Shown: positions 27,919 through 37,026 of the stretch, piece after piece
Position numbering within the stretch: the stretch's first letter is position 1
How the letters are laid out: each line of letters starts with the position of its first letter
Assembly: GCF_020251205.1 (NCBI RefSeq)
Contig: NZ_JAIWYX010000010.1
Location: forward strand, 1 to 64,000
Source of the DNA: Arthrobacter sp. M4
Lineage (GTDB): Bacteria; Actinomycetota; Actinomycetes; Actinomycetales; Micrococcaceae
DNA: 64,000 bases
Direction of reading: 5' to 3'
Position numbers and translations under genes: made by a program
The notes under the pieces: generated by a model
Databases searched by the model: none
Told to the model about the DNA's origin: nothing
Seen by the model: only the letters and a program-made list of their open reading frames with translations

Positions 27919-28589
27919 TCAATGTCCTGATAGTCGACGACGACTTTATGGTTGCCAAAGTCCACGCGGGGTTTGTGCGGCAGACGCCCGGGTTTTCCGT
28001 GGTTGGCGTGGCGCATACGGGAGCTCAGGCGCTGGAGGAGGCCCAGCGGCTCAAGCCGGACCTTGTGCTGCTTGACATCCACTTGCCGGACATCAGCGGA
28101 CTGGACCTTCTCCACCAACTGCGCGAGGCTGCGCCGGAACTGGACGTCCTGGTGATCAGTGCAGCCCGGGAAATGGACACGGTCCGCAGGGCCCTACGGG
28201 GCGGAATCGTGCACTACCTCATGAAGCCCTTCTCCGGTGAGGACCTACGTGAGCGGTTGGAGCACTACCAACAGACGTATGGCTCCATGACGTCTTCGAA
28301 GACAACGGCCGAGCAGGCCGACGTGAACCGCGTCTTCGGCGTGAGCCGCCGGGAACGCCCCCTCCCCAAGGGCTGCTCCGTGGAGACGCTGCGCATGGTG
28401 GAGAGTTTGCTGAAGGACACTGGCACAGATGTATCCGCCACGGAAGCTGCGGATGTCCTGGGAACTTCGCGTGTCAGCGCTCGCCGATATTTGGAGTATC
28501 TGAATGAGGAAGGCCGCGTGACGGTGCAGCTGCGGTACGGCGGGGTTGGCCGTCCCGAGCGGCGTTACGCGTGGCGGCGCGGCGAGTAG
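27915..28589 (+). CDS. CitB/DctR-type response regulator
   Basis: 224 aa. The receiver domain has DDD near residue 8, the phospho-acceptor Asp in LVLLDIHLPD (about 57) and the conserved Lys in YLMKPF. The C-terminal winged-helix-like domain (ATEAADVLGTSRVSARRYLEYL) is that of the CitB/DctR family. ATG overlaps the kinase stop as ATGA, so the pair is translationally coupled. Expected to activate tctCBA through the 9-bp repeats. Confidence 0.93.
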   Translation: MINVLIVDDDFMVAKVHAGFVRQTPGFSVVGVAHTGAQALEEAQRLKPDLVLLDIHLPDISGLDLLHQLREAAPELDVLVISAAREMDTVRRALRGGIVHYLMKPFSGEDLRERLEHYQQTYGSMTSSKTTAEQADVNRVFGVSRRERPLPKGCSVETLRMVESLLKDTGTDVSATEAADVLGTSRVSARRYLEYLNEEGRVTVQLRYGGVGRPERRYAWRRGE

Positions 28590-28832
28590 GCGGCTGGATC
28601 TAGCGTGCGGCTGGATCTGGCGTGCGGCTGATCTCGTGCCTGCGGCTTAACGGACGGTCAGTTGGGAAAAGCCGGCCGAACCTCTTCCGTGATGTGATTT
28701 GCGCCACTAGTCTCGGTTCCGTGAGTGGAGGCCCCGCCGATCCGGAGGCCTCCCGAACGCCCGGGACCCCCTCCCGGGAGCGGATCAGTCCGGGAGCCGA
28801 ATAGGCGTCCCCGGCGAAATGAAAGGCACAAG
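28590..28832. other. Spacer with short tandem repeats
   Basis: GCGGCTGGATCT occurs twice 17 bp apart just after the response-regulator stop, with a third imperfect copy (GCGGCTGATCT). A G/C-rich stretch follows before the protease gene. A small open frame here has no support. Confidence 0.4.
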
Positions 28833-30389
28833 ATGCGATCACGCTCATTGAGGTTGCCCCTGCTTTGTGTGGGGGTTGTGGCGGGACTTACCCTCGCTGG
28901 CACGGTCCCCGCCGCCGTTGCGCAAACGACGACGGCGGGTACCGCGGGTGCGAGCACGCAGGCTGCTGCGGGCGCCCAGAACTACCTCGTTCTCTACCGT
29001 TCCGGCGGAAAGGCGGCTGGGAAGTCGCTCGATGCCATCAAGGCCGCTGGGGGCACTCTTGTCCAGGACTATGGCGCCATTGGTGTCGCCGTCGTCTCCT
29101 CCGCGTCCTCCGACTTCTCCACCCGGCTCCGCGCCGCGGACTCGAGTGTCGAGGCAGCGGCGGGAACGGCGTCGTTCGGTGTTGCACTTGAAGGCTCGGC
29201 AGCCAACGATGCTGACGCTGCGGCGGCACTTGGCCCCGTCTCTCCGCCCACTCCGGCAGCCGGCAGCGACAATTTGTCCGGCCTCCAGTGGGACATGGAC
29301 CAGATTCACGCTCCTGAGGCCCGCGCCCTGAGCGGCGGAAGTGCCTCAGTGGTGGTTGGTGACATCGATACCGGCCTGGACTTCACCCACCCCGACCTCG
29401 CACCGAACGTGGACTTTGCCCGCTCCGTTTCCTGCATCAGTGGCGTCCCTGACACGAATCCGGCTGCGTGGATGGACGACAACGGGCACGGCACGCACAC
29501 AGCAGGTACGATCGCCGCCGCAAAGAATGGCCTGGGCATTGTGGGAGTCGCTCCCAACGTGAAGATCGCAGGCATCAAGGCCGGAAACGCTGACGGCTTC
29601 TTCTTCCCTGAGGCAGTGGTGTGCTCATTCATGTGGGCAGCCGAGAAGGGCATCCAAGTAACCAACAACAGCTACTTCGCCGACCCGTGGCTTTTCAACT
29701 GCAAGAACGATCCGCAACAGAAGGCCATTTGGGAAGCCGAACGCCGAGCCATCAGGTTCGCACAGCAGAAGGGCACCACGGTTGTGGCGTCGCTGGGCAA
29801 CGCATCAGATGACCTGGCGCATCCCACGCAAGACGTCACGAGCCCGGATGACACCACGCCGGTGACGCGCGAGATTTCGAACGCCTGCGCCGTTGTGCCA
29901 GCCGAAGTTCCGGGTGTTGTTGGAGTCTCCGCGAACGGGAACAAGGGCTTCAAGTCCTACTACTCGAACTACGGCTCGGGTGTCACGGATGTCATCGCTC
30001 CGGGTGGGGACCGCCGCTTCCAGGTGACCCCTGCCGCTGTCAACGGCCGCGTGCTGTCCACGTACCCGGCGGCGGCGTTCTGCCCGCCGGCGCTGAAGGT
30101 TGTGGACTCGGGTGCGAGCTATTGCTACCTGCAGGGTACGTCGATGGCCGGCCCGCACGTTGCTGGCGTCGCGGCACTTGTGGCGAGTGCCGGCGTCGTA
30201 TCTCCAGGAAACGTCGCTGCGCGACTGACCGGCACAGCCGATCCTGTCGCGTGCCCGGCTGACATGTCTGTCTACGCGGGGTTCCCAGCCGTTGACAACG
30301 GGGCGCCGCAAGTGTGCACCGGGGGAACCGGCTACAACTCCTTCAATGGACGCGGGCAGGTGAACGCACTGGCCGCGATTGGCGGTTGA
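28833..30389 (+). CDS. Secreted subtilisin-like serine protease (S8)
   Basis: 518 aa. A Sec signal peptide (about residues 1-33, ending AVAQ) and an inhibitor-I9-like propeptide (VLYRSGGKAAGKSLDAIKAAG) precede the catalytic domain. The triad is seen as Asp in DIDTGLDFTHPDL, His in NGHGTHTAG and Ser in GTSMAGPHVAG. ATG at 28833 with AAAGG upstream gives a proper signal peptide. It should be an extracellular protease for peptide nutrition. Single gene with its own terminator. Confidence 0.95.
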   Translation: MRSRSLRLPLLCVGVVAGLTLAGTVPAAVAQTTTAGTAGASTQAAAGAQNYLVLYRSGGKAAGKSLDAIKAAGGTLVQDYGAIGVAVVSSASSDFSTRLRAADSSVEAAAGTASFGVALEGSAANDADAAAALGPVSPPTPAAGSDNLSGLQWDMDQIHAPEARALSGGSASVVVGDIDTGLDFTHPDLAPNVDFARSVSCISGVPDTNPAAWMDDNGHGTHTAGTIAAAKNGLGIVGVAPNVKIAGIKAGNADGFFFPEAVVCSFMWAAEKGIQVTNNSYFADPWLFNCKNDPQQKAIWEAERRAIRFAQQKGTTVVASLGNASDDLAHPTQDVTSPDDTTPVTREISNACAVVPAEVPGVVGVSANGNKGFKSYYSNYGSGVTDVIAPGGDRRFQVTPAAVNGRVLSTYPAAAFCPPALKVVDSGASYCYLQGTSMAGPHVAGVAALVASAGVVSPGNVAARLTGTADPVACPADMSVYAGFPAVDNGAPQVCTGGTGYNSFNGRGQVNALAAIGG

Positions 30390-30416
30390 TTCTGTAGATC
30401 CAAGGAAAAAACGAGT

Positions 30417-30463
30417 GCTCCGCACCCGGCCGATCTGAGGTTCAGAAGGGTCGGGTGCGGAGC
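30417..30463. terminator. Terminator between the protease and the MFS gene
   Basis: A 12-bp stem (30417-30428 with 30452-30463) followed on the plus strand by TGTTTTG. Two convergent genes share it. Confidence 0.85.
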
Positions 30464-30515
30464 TGTTTTGCTGCCCGGACTAGTTTGGGGCGTTGGAAGG
30501 CCAGCTTCCAGGAAG

Positions 30516-31868
30516 TCAGCTGCTGGGGACGCTCTGCGAACCATCCACCTTGAGGGGCTCGACCCGACCTAGGAAGAATACGTAATTTACCGCTCCCAGC
30601 AGCGCGATGCAGCCGATCACCGCCAGTGGGGCAATGAACGAGCCGGTGGCATCCACCAGCAGGCCAATGATGATCGGCGTGAAGATGCCGGCCAGATTCG
30701 AGGCGAAGTTCTGCAGGCCGCCGATTGAACCGACGTGCCGCGAGCTGGGAGCGACGTCGGCCGGCAGGGACCAAATGCCTGTGGCTGCGACGGTCAGGCT
30801 CGAGTAGGCGATGGACAGGAGCGCAAGGGCCATCCATGCTTCAGGGACCATTGCCGCAAACATGATGACAGACCCGCCCGCCAAGCCGCCGGCGATAGCG
30901 GTCTTCCGGACCTTGTTGACCGAGTGCCCATTCCCCACCGCCCGGTCGGCCAGGTAACCGCCCAGCCAGCCCGCCAGGACGGCGCAAATGCCCGGAATGG
31001 CGCCGAAGAAGCCGAGCTTGAGCAGGTCGAAGCCGCGTTCCTTCACGAGGTAGCTCGGGAAGAACGTAATGAAGAAGTAGATGGCGCTGTTCAGGCAGAA
31101 GAAGCCGAACATCATCGCCAGGATGGTGCGGTATTTGAACAATGCCCGCCAAGGCAGCTTTGCGGCGCCGTCGTCGTCACTGTTGGCACTGCGGGCACCG
31201 CCTTCCTGGATGTAGGCGAGTTCCTCGGGACTGATCCCAGGGTGCTTGTCCGGATCGCGGTACACCTTCCACCAAACAGCCGCCCAGATGATGCCGAGCG
31301 CGCCGATAATGATGAAGACGCCGTGCCAGGACATCAACGACACCACCAGCGTCACGATCGGGAGTGCTATGACGGCGCCCACCCGTGAACCTGAGTCCCA
31401 AATGCTTGTGGCGAAGGCCCTCTCGCGGACCGGGAACCAAGTGGCCACTACCTTGGCGGACGTGCTGGGCGCCGGGCTCTCGCCTATACCCAGCAGGAAA
31501 CGGGCGGCGAACAGGCTCCAAAAGCCACGTGCGAATGCCGTCGCCATGGTGAAAATGGACCACCAAAGGGCGGCCAGCGTAAATGAGCGGCGTGGGCCCA
31601 CCTTGTCCACGTACCATCCCGCGGCGAGTTGGCAAAAGTCATAGGCCCAGAAAAAGGCGGCGAAAATAAGACCCTGCTGGGTGGCGCTCAGCTTGAAGTC
31701 CTCGCCCATAAAGGGCAATGCAACGCTCAGGCTTGAACGGTCCAAATAGTTGATGCTCAGCCCAACAAAGGCTAGCCAGATGATCATCCAGCGCATTCTT
31801 GAGCTAAGGCGTTTCCGTGGGGGAGTTCCGGCCCCGGCCAGGCCGGTTTTACTTCCGAGGGCGGTCAT
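30516..31868 (-). CDS. MFS transporter, anion:cation symporter family
   Basis: 450 aa, twelve predicted transmembrane helices. INYLDRSSLSVALP in helix 1 and GIGESPAPSTSAKVVATWFP mark the ACS group that carries sugar acids such as glucarate, galactonate and hexuronates. ATG at 31868 has AAAGGAG upstream; the frame is open further but without a site. It is divergent from the GntR regulator gene and shares its operators, so it is likely the uptake system for the sugar acid degraded by the next genes. Confidence 0.9.
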   Translation of the reverse strand: MTALGSKTGLAGAGTPPRKRLSSRMRWMIIWLAFVGLSINYLDRSSLSVALPFMGEDFKLSATQQGLIFAAFFWAYDFCQLAAGWYVDKVGPRRSFTLAALWWSIFTMATAFARGFWSLFAARFLLGIGESPAPSTSAKVVATWFPVRERAFATSIWDSGSRVGAVIALPIVTLVVSLMSWHGVFIIIGALGIIWAAVWWKVYRDPDKHPGISPEELAYIQEGGARSANSDDDGAAKLPWRALFKYRTILAMMFGFFCLNSAIYFFITFFPSYLVKERGFDLLKLGFFGAIPGICAVLAGWLGGYLADRAVGNGHSVNKVRKTAIAGGLAGGSVIMFAAMVPEAWMALALLSIAYSSLTVAATGIWSLPADVAPSSRHVGSIGGLQNFASNLAGIFTPIIIGLLVDATGSFIAPLAVIGCIALLGAVNYVFFLGRVEPLKVDGSQSVPSS

Positions 31869-31955
31869 GGGGAGTCTCCTTTGACGATTCGATGACGCTG
31901 CGTTCGGAGGATCCTCAATAAAGGATCCAAGGGATTGGCGGAGCCGCCGCCGCGG

Positions 31956-32016
31956 AATCATATAGGAACGCCAGCAATCATATAGACTGTGTGATCTGAG
32001 TCAACCCCATATGATT
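31956..32016. promoter_or_regulatory. GntR operators between the MFS and gntR genes
   Basis: AATCATATAG occurs at 31956-31965 and 31976-31985, 20 bp apart, and CATATGATT at 32008-32016 in the opposite sense. The same half-site forms the perfect inverted repeat in front of the dehydratase gene at 32908-32937. Sharing between three promoters points to the GntR protein encoded in between. Confidence 0.75.
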
Positions 32017-32044
32017 TAGAGACTTGTCGTACAGAGAGGTGCCA

Positions 32045-32803
32045 ATGCCCCGAGCAATGGATATTCCCGGGTCGTCCCCCGAGTCTCCACGGGGCAAGGC
32101 CGCAGCAGGAGAGGCCTACGGCGTACTACGCGCCCTGATCCTGGAAAGTGCACTGGAGCCGGGTGAGCGGCTGAATATTGATGCCATCGCGCGACGGTTG
32201 GAGGTCTCGCAGACCCCCGTGCGCGAGGCCCTGCAACGCCTGGAGGGCGACAACCTGGTGGTGTATACGCCGGGCAAGGGCTACAGCACAACACCTCTGC
32301 TCGGCCCCGAGGAACTTCGCTCGCTCTTTGAATTCCGGCTCCTCGTGGAACCCTGGGCGGCCCGCTCGGCCGCGGTCGACCGCCTGGCCAACCCTGGGAG
32401 TGCGCTTCGGGCCGAAATTGATTCGCTTGAACAAAGCATCGATGAGCTAAACGCGTCAGGCGGCGGTGACATTCGGCAACTCCTCGTCGCCCACGACGCC
32501 CGCTTCCACGACATCGTCCTGGAAGCGGTTGGGAACTCCGTAGTGCGGCATGCCTTCGATCAGACCCATTGCCACCTGCACACGTTCCGTCTCTACCGCG
32601 CGGACGTCAGCGGCGGCCGTACCGTAGAGGAGCATGGCGAGATTGCAAGCGCTATTGCGGCCTGCGACGCGGCCGGCGCTGAAGCTGCGATGAGCCGCCA
32701 TATCTTCAATTCCTTTGATCGATTTGCGCAGGCCTACGCGGGGGAACCGGGAATATCGCCGCTGTCGCGATCCAGCCGACCCAGGACTCGCTTGGCCCCC
32801 TAA
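32045..32803 (+). CDS. GntR/FadR-family transcriptional regulator
   Basis: 252 aa. The N-terminal winged helix-turn-helix has the GntR signature GERLNIDAIARRLEVSQTPV followed by REALQRLE. The C-terminal FCD domain contains the metal/ligand His set in HDARFHDIV and EEHGEIASAI. ATG at 32045 with GAGAGGT upstream is preferred over a longer start. Expected to repress the sugar-acid genes on either side until the inducer, probably a 2-keto-3-deoxy acid or the aldonate, binds. Confidence 0.92.
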   Translation: MPRAMDIPGSSPESPRGKAAAGEAYGVLRALILESALEPGERLNIDAIARRLEVSQTPVREALQRLEGDNLVVYTPGKGYSTTPLLGPEELRSLFEFRLLVEPWAARSAAVDRLANPGSALRAEIDSLEQSIDELNASGGGDIRQLLVAHDARFHDIVLEAVGNSVVRHAFDQTHCHLHTFRLYRADVSGGRTVEEHGEIASAIAACDAAGAEAAMSRHIFNSFDRFAQAYAGEPGISPLSRSSRPRTRLAP

Positions 32804-32828
32804 GCTGCCGTCGGCGCAAAATCCCGTG

Positions 32829-32857
32829 AAAAACCCCCGGCCCCGCCGGGGGTTTTT
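32829..32857 (+). terminator. gntR terminator
   Basis: A 13-bp stem (32829-32841 with 32845-32857) ending in five U residues then GTTTT. A textbook intrinsic terminator. Confidence 0.93.
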
Positions 32858-32907
32858 GTTTTCCCGCACCCATTTTCCCTTAGTGCCCCCTTGACGGGGC
32901 CGATGGT

Positions 32908-32937
32908 TCCTATATGATTTTCCATATTCATATAGGA
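32908..32937 (+). promoter_or_regulatory. GntR operator of the aldonate operon
   Basis: TCCTATATGA and TCATATAGGA form a perfect 10-bp inverted repeat with a 10-bp spacer, 30 bp before the dehydratase start. The half-site matches those upstream of the MFS and gntR genes. Confidence 0.8.
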
Positions 32938-32966
32938 TTCCCATCCCAGCGACGAGAGAGAGTCCC

Positions 32967-34310
32967 GTGTCCCGCATTTCATCCATCACCACGCACGACG
33001 TCCGCTTCCCCACGTCCCTCGAGCTCGACGGCTCCGACGCGGTCAACGTGGACCCCGACTATTCCGCCGCCTACGTCATTGTCCGCACGGACTCGGGCGA
33101 GGAAGGCCACGGCTTCGTCTTCACATGTGGCCGCGGCAACGACATCATTGTCCGGGCCATCGAGTCATACGCCTCCCTCCTGGTAGGCCGCGACGCGGAC
33201 GAACTGGTGAACGACCTCGGTGAAGCCTCCCGCCGCCTGGTCCACGACTCGCAGCTGCGCTGGCTTGGCCCGGAAAAGGGCGTGAGCCACATGGCCTGCG
33301 GCGCAGTGGTGAGCGCGCTCTGGGACATTCGGGCGCGGCGCGAAGGTAAGCCCCTGTGGCTGCTCCTCAGCACCATGACCCCGGAAGAACTGGTGGACGT
33401 GGTGGACTTCACCCACATCTCCGACGCCCTCACACCGGCTCAAGCCCTCGACATCCTCCGAGCAGGCGAGGCCGGAAAAGCCGATCGGATCGCTGCCCTC
33501 CAAGCCAATGGCTACCCCGCGTACACCACATCGCCGGGCTGGCTCGGCTACAGCGACGAGAAGCTCGTGCGGCTCAGCCGCGAGGCAGCTGCCGAGGGCT
33601 TCTCGATGATCAAGCTCAAGGTGGGCGGCAGCCTTGCGGACGACCGTCGTCGTCTCCGCCTGGCGCGGGAAGCGGTTGGGCCGCTGCCCATCGCGATCGA
33701 TGCCAACCAGCGCTGGGATGTCCCAGATGCCATCACCTGGGTCAATGAGCTGGCCGAGTTCAACCCGTACTGGATCGAGGAACCCACCAGCACCGACGAC
33801 ATCCTGGGCCACGCGACCATCCGTCGGGGGGTCACGCCGGTACGGGTTGCCACCGGAGAAGCCGTTGCAAACCGCATCGTCTTCAAGCAACTCCTCCAAG
33901 CCGGCGCCATCGACGTCCTGCAGCTCGACTCCACACGCGTGGCCGGCGTCAACGAGAACATCGCGAACATCCTGCTCGCCGCGCGTTTCGGCGTCCCCGT
34001 TTGCCCGCACGCCGGGGGTGTGGGCCTGTGCGAACTCGTCCAGCACTTCTCCTTCTTCGATTACGCGGCTGTCACCGGAACGCAGGAGGGCCGCATGATC
34101 GAGTACGTCGACCACCTACACGAGCACTTTGCGGAGCCGGTGAGGATTGTGGGCGGACGCTACGCCGCACCTCAGCGTCCGGGCACAGGTGCGGAGATGC
34201 TTACCGCCTCGCGCGAGCGGTGGGAATTCCCGTCGGGCGCAGGGTGGTTGGAAGTGGGCGGCCGCGCTGCGGTCAGCGCTTCGCAGGCGACTGTTGTGGG
34301 GCAGCGATGA
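32967..34310 (+). CDS. Enolase-superfamily aldonate dehydratase (FucD type)
   Basis: 447 aa. It dehydrates a sugar acid to the 2-keto-3-deoxy acid. Catalytic and metal residues are visible in the order expected for L-fuconate dehydratase: K218 in KLKVGG, D245 in DANQRW, E271/E272, E298 and H348 in CPHAGG. These positions are about three residues from those I recall for the Xanthomonas enzyme, which also accepts D-arabinonate. The next two genes do not fit L-fuconate breakdown, so D-arabinonate is my preferred substrate. GTG start; first gene of a three-gene operon overlapping the next by ATGA. Confidence 0.88.
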   Translation: MSRISSITTHDVRFPTSLELDGSDAVNVDPDYSAAYVIVRTDSGEEGHGFVFTCGRGNDIIVRAIESYASLLVGRDADELVNDLGEASRRLVHDSQLRWLGPEKGVSHMACGAVVSALWDIRARREGKPLWLLLSTMTPEELVDVVDFTHISDALTPAQALDILRAGEAGKADRIAALQANGYPAYTTSPGWLGYSDEKLVRLSREAAAEGFSMIKLKVGGSLADDRRRLRLAREAVGPLPIAIDANQRWDVPDAITWVNELAEFNPYWIEEPTSTDDILGHATIRRGVTPVRVATGEAVANRIVFKQLLQAGAIDVLQLDSTRVAGVNENIANILLAARFGVPVCPHAGGVGLCELVQHFSFFDYAAVTGTQEGRMIEYVDHLHEHFAEPVRIVGGRYAAPQRPGTGAEMLTASRERWEFPSGAGWLEVGGRAAVSASQATVVGQR

Positions 34311-35821
34311 ATCAGGCCTTGCTTGGGGAAAGGACGACGGCGGCGCAACTCTCCTCCGCGGTTGACGCCGCGCACGCCGCGTTCCTGGAGGCTCGGACTA
34401 TCAGCCCCGCCACACGGGCGAAGTGGCTTGACGCAGTTGCTGCCGCGCTCGAGGCAGATGCCGGCTCCCTCATCGACGTCGCCTGTAAGGAGACCCACCT
34501 GGGCTCTCAACGGTTAACCGGAGAGTTGCGCCGGACAATCTTCCAGTTGCAGCTCCTTGCCGAGGAGATTCGTGGAGGTGAGCACCTCGACGCGACAGTA
34601 GATCACGCCGACCCGGATTGGGGTATGGGTCCACGGCCAGACATCCGCCGGATGAACGTGCCCCTCGGTGTAGTGGGTGTCTTCGGGGCGTCTAATTTTC
34701 CATTTGCCTTCAGTGTGGCCGGCGGGGACACTGCCTCGGCGCTGGCCGCTGGTTGCGCCGTTGTCCACAAGGGGCACGACGGCCACCCCGAGCTGGCGGC
34801 CCGCACCGCCGCCGCCGTTACGCGGGGCCTCGGCGACGCCGGCGCCCCGGCAGGGCTCTTTACCCTCGTCACTGGGCGGGAGGCCGGCGTCGCACTGGTG
34901 GAACACCCCAGGGTCAAGGCGATCGGCTTCACCGGCTCGACGGCGGGCGGGCGGGCACTGATGGATCGCGCCGCTGCCCGGCCGGAACCCATCCCCTTCT
35001 TCGGGGAGCTTGGCGGTATCAATGCCGTTGTGGTCACTCCCTCCGCGTGGGCTGAGCGGCGGGACACCATCCTCGCCGAGTACGCGGCGTCATTCACTAT
35101 GGGGATGGGCCAGTTCTGCACAAAGCCCGGCTTGCTGTTTGTGCCGGCTTGCGCGGACGAGGAGCTCCAGGCACCGCTCGGAGACGCACTTGCTACAGTG
35201 CGACCGCATCCCCTGCTCACGGAGCGGTTGGCCGCGGGATTCGAAGGTTCGGTCCGGTCAATGGCCGAACGCAGCGGAGTCCGGGAGCTCATCCAGGGGA
35301 GTTTCGATGCCACGCCACGTCCAACCGTGCTGGTGGCCGAAGCATCCGCGGCGCTCTCCGAACCGGAACTGCTGCGGAACGAAATGTTCGGTCCGGCCAG
35401 CCTGGTGGTCCGCTATTCCAACGACGATGAGTTGCAGGCCATCGTTGACCTTCTAGAGGGGCAGCTCACCACGGCGATTCACGGAACGGCTGATGACGCC
35501 GTCGATGAATTGGTGGAGAAGCTCACCGAACGCAGCGGCCGAGTGCTGTGGAACGCCTGGCCCACGGGCGTCACCGTGAGTTACGCCCAGCATCACGGCG
35601 GGCCCTACCCGGCGGCCTCCAGCGCCAGCACTTCAGTGGGCACGGCTGCCATCCGCCGCTTCCTGCGGCCTGTTGCGTTCCAAGGCTGGCCACAGGATCG
35701 GCTCCCGGAGCCCCTTCGCGACGCGAATCCATGGGGCGTTCCGCAGCGTGTGGATGGCAACTGGGAACGTCCGTCCTTAGGGTCGGTCCAGCAGCCTGTA
35801 CAAAAGGTGGTGACGGCATGA
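34307..35821 (+). CDS. Alpha-ketoglutarate semialdehyde (2,5-dioxovalerate) dehydrogenase
   Basis: 504 aa NAD(P)-dependent aldehyde dehydrogenase. FGASNFPFAFSVAGGDTASALAAG and KGHDGHPE are typical of the KGSADH group. The catalytic Glu is in FGELGG and the Cys in MGQFCTKPG. It oxidises 2,5-dioxopentanoate to 2-oxoglutarate, the last step of Weimberg-type pathways. ATGA overlap with the dehydratase gene and again with the next gene. The ORF is open upstream into the dehydratase gene, but ATG at 34307 is the proper start. Confidence 0.9.
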   Translation: MNQALLGERTTAAQLSSAVDAAHAAFLEARTISPATRAKWLDAVAAALEADAGSLIDVACKETHLGSQRLTGELRRTIFQLQLLAEEIRGGEHLDATVDHADPDWGMGPRPDIRRMNVPLGVVGVFGASNFPFAFSVAGGDTASALAAGCAVVHKGHDGHPELAARTAAAVTRGLGDAGAPAGLFTLVTGREAGVALVEHPRVKAIGFTGSTAGGRALMDRAAARPEPIPFFGELGGINAVVVTPSAWAERRDTILAEYAASFTMGMGQFCTKPGLLFVPACADEELQAPLGDALATVRPHPLLTERLAAGFEGSVRSMAERSGVRELIQGSFDATPRPTVLVAEASAALSEPELLRNEMFGPASLVVRYSNDDELQAIVDLLEGQLTTAIHGTADDAVDELVEKLTERSGRVLWNAWPTGVTVSYAQHHGGPYPAASSASTSVGTAAIRRFLRPVAFQGWPQDRLPEPLRDANPWGVPQRVDGNWERPSLGSVQQPVQKVVTA

Positions 35822-37026
35822 GAACCGATGAAGAGTACGTGCAGCAAGTGCTGCCCATCGATGCGGAGCAGGCTGTCCTCGTCGGGCGCGTATGGGATCC
35901 GGTCAACGGCGGGCCCCGTGTGGCCGCGGTTCACGGCGCCGACGTCTATGACCTTCAAGAGGAGGCGCCAACCGTCGCCGGGCTGCTCGCCGCCAGTGAG
36001 CCTGCCGCCGTCGTACGCGCCATTGTTGGCCGACTCCCAGGCCCACGTTGGCAGACGGCTGAACTCTTGCGGGCTGCGGAGGCCCACGACCGCAACAGGC
36101 CACACTTCCTGGCGCCCACCGACCTGCAGGTGGTGAAGGCGTGCGGCGTGACGTTTGTGGACAGCATGATTGAACGTGTCATCGAGGAGCGTGCCGGCGG
36201 AGATCCGCGCAGGGCGGCAGAACTGCGCGAGCGAGTGGGCGCCGCGCTGGGCGGCAGCCTGGCTGATGTCCGGCCGGGCAGCCCCGAGGCAGACCGCGCC
36301 AAGGCTGTGTTTCAGGCAGAAGGACTGTGGTCCCAGTACCTTGAGGTGGGCATCGGGAAGGATCCGGAGGTGTTCACCAAGGCGCCGGTGCTTGCGTCCG
36401 TGGGCTACGGGGCTGGAATCGGGATCCTGGGTTCCTCCGAGTGGAACAATCCGGAGCCGGAGCTCGTACTCCTGGTCTCGCCCGACGGCCGTCCCGTTGG
36501 CGCCACCTTGGGCAACGACGTCAACCTGCGCGACATTGAGGGCCGCAGCGCGCTGTTGCTCGGCAAGGCCAAGGACAATAACGCGTCGAGCGCCCTCGGC
36601 CCGTTCATCCGCCTATTCGACGACACATTTACGCTGGACTCGCTGCGGAACGAGGACATCCTGCTTGATGTGCTTGGTCCGGATGGTTTCCGCTTGGAAG
36701 GGCGTAACAGCCTGTCTCGTATTAGCCGGCCGTTCGAAGAACTCATTGCCGCGACGGTAGGGCCGCACCACCAGTATCCCGATGGTTTTGCGCTCTATAC
36801 CGGCACGCTCTTTGCCCCGGTGCAGGATCGTGCAGAAGCTGGTCGCGGGTTCACGCATTGCGTGGGGGATCGGGTGGAGATTTCGAGCCCGAAGCTTGGA
36901 ACCCTTGCCAACGTGGTGGCCCGCTGTGACGAGCTTCCGCCGTGGGAATACGGTTTGGGGGAGTTCATCGCCTACTTATCGCGATCGGCCAGGGTGGGCC
37001 TCCCGGCGGCGCCCGTTAGCGGGTAA
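35818..37026 (+). CDS. FAH-family protein, probable 2-keto-3-deoxy-aldonate dehydratase
   Basis: 402 aa. The C-terminal two thirds show the fumarylacetoacetase fold: GVTFVDSMIERV, the metal-binding acidic residues in YLEVGIGKDPEVFTKAP and SSEWNNPEPELVLL, and GNDVNLRDIEGRSALLLGKAKDNNAS. The length and the N-terminal extension fit XylX/KdaD-type dehydratases that turn 2-keto-3-deoxypentonates into 2,5-dioxovalerate. That is exactly the substrate of the preceding gene product. A diketo-acid hydrolase is the alternative. Its stop overlaps the convergent pit gene by 11 bp. Confidence 0.8.
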   Translation: MRTDEEYVQQVLPIDAEQAVLVGRVWDPVNGGPRVAAVHGADVYDLQEEAPTVAGLLAASEPAAVVRAIVGRLPGPRWQTAELLRAAEAHDRNRPHFLAPTDLQVVKACGVTFVDSMIERVIEERAGGDPRRAAELRERVGAALGGSLADVRPGSPEADRAKAVFQAEGLWSQYLEVGIGKDPEVFTKAPVLASVGYGAGIGILGSSEWNNPEPELVLLVSPDGRPVGATLGNDVNLRDIEGRSALLLGKAKDNNASSALGPFIRLFDDTFTLDSLRNEDILLDVLGPDGFRLEGRNSLSRISRPFEELIAATVGPHHQYPDGFALYTGTLFAPVQDRAEAGRGFTHCVGDRVEISSPKLGTLANVVARCDELPPWEYGLGEFIAYLSRSARVGLPAAPVSG

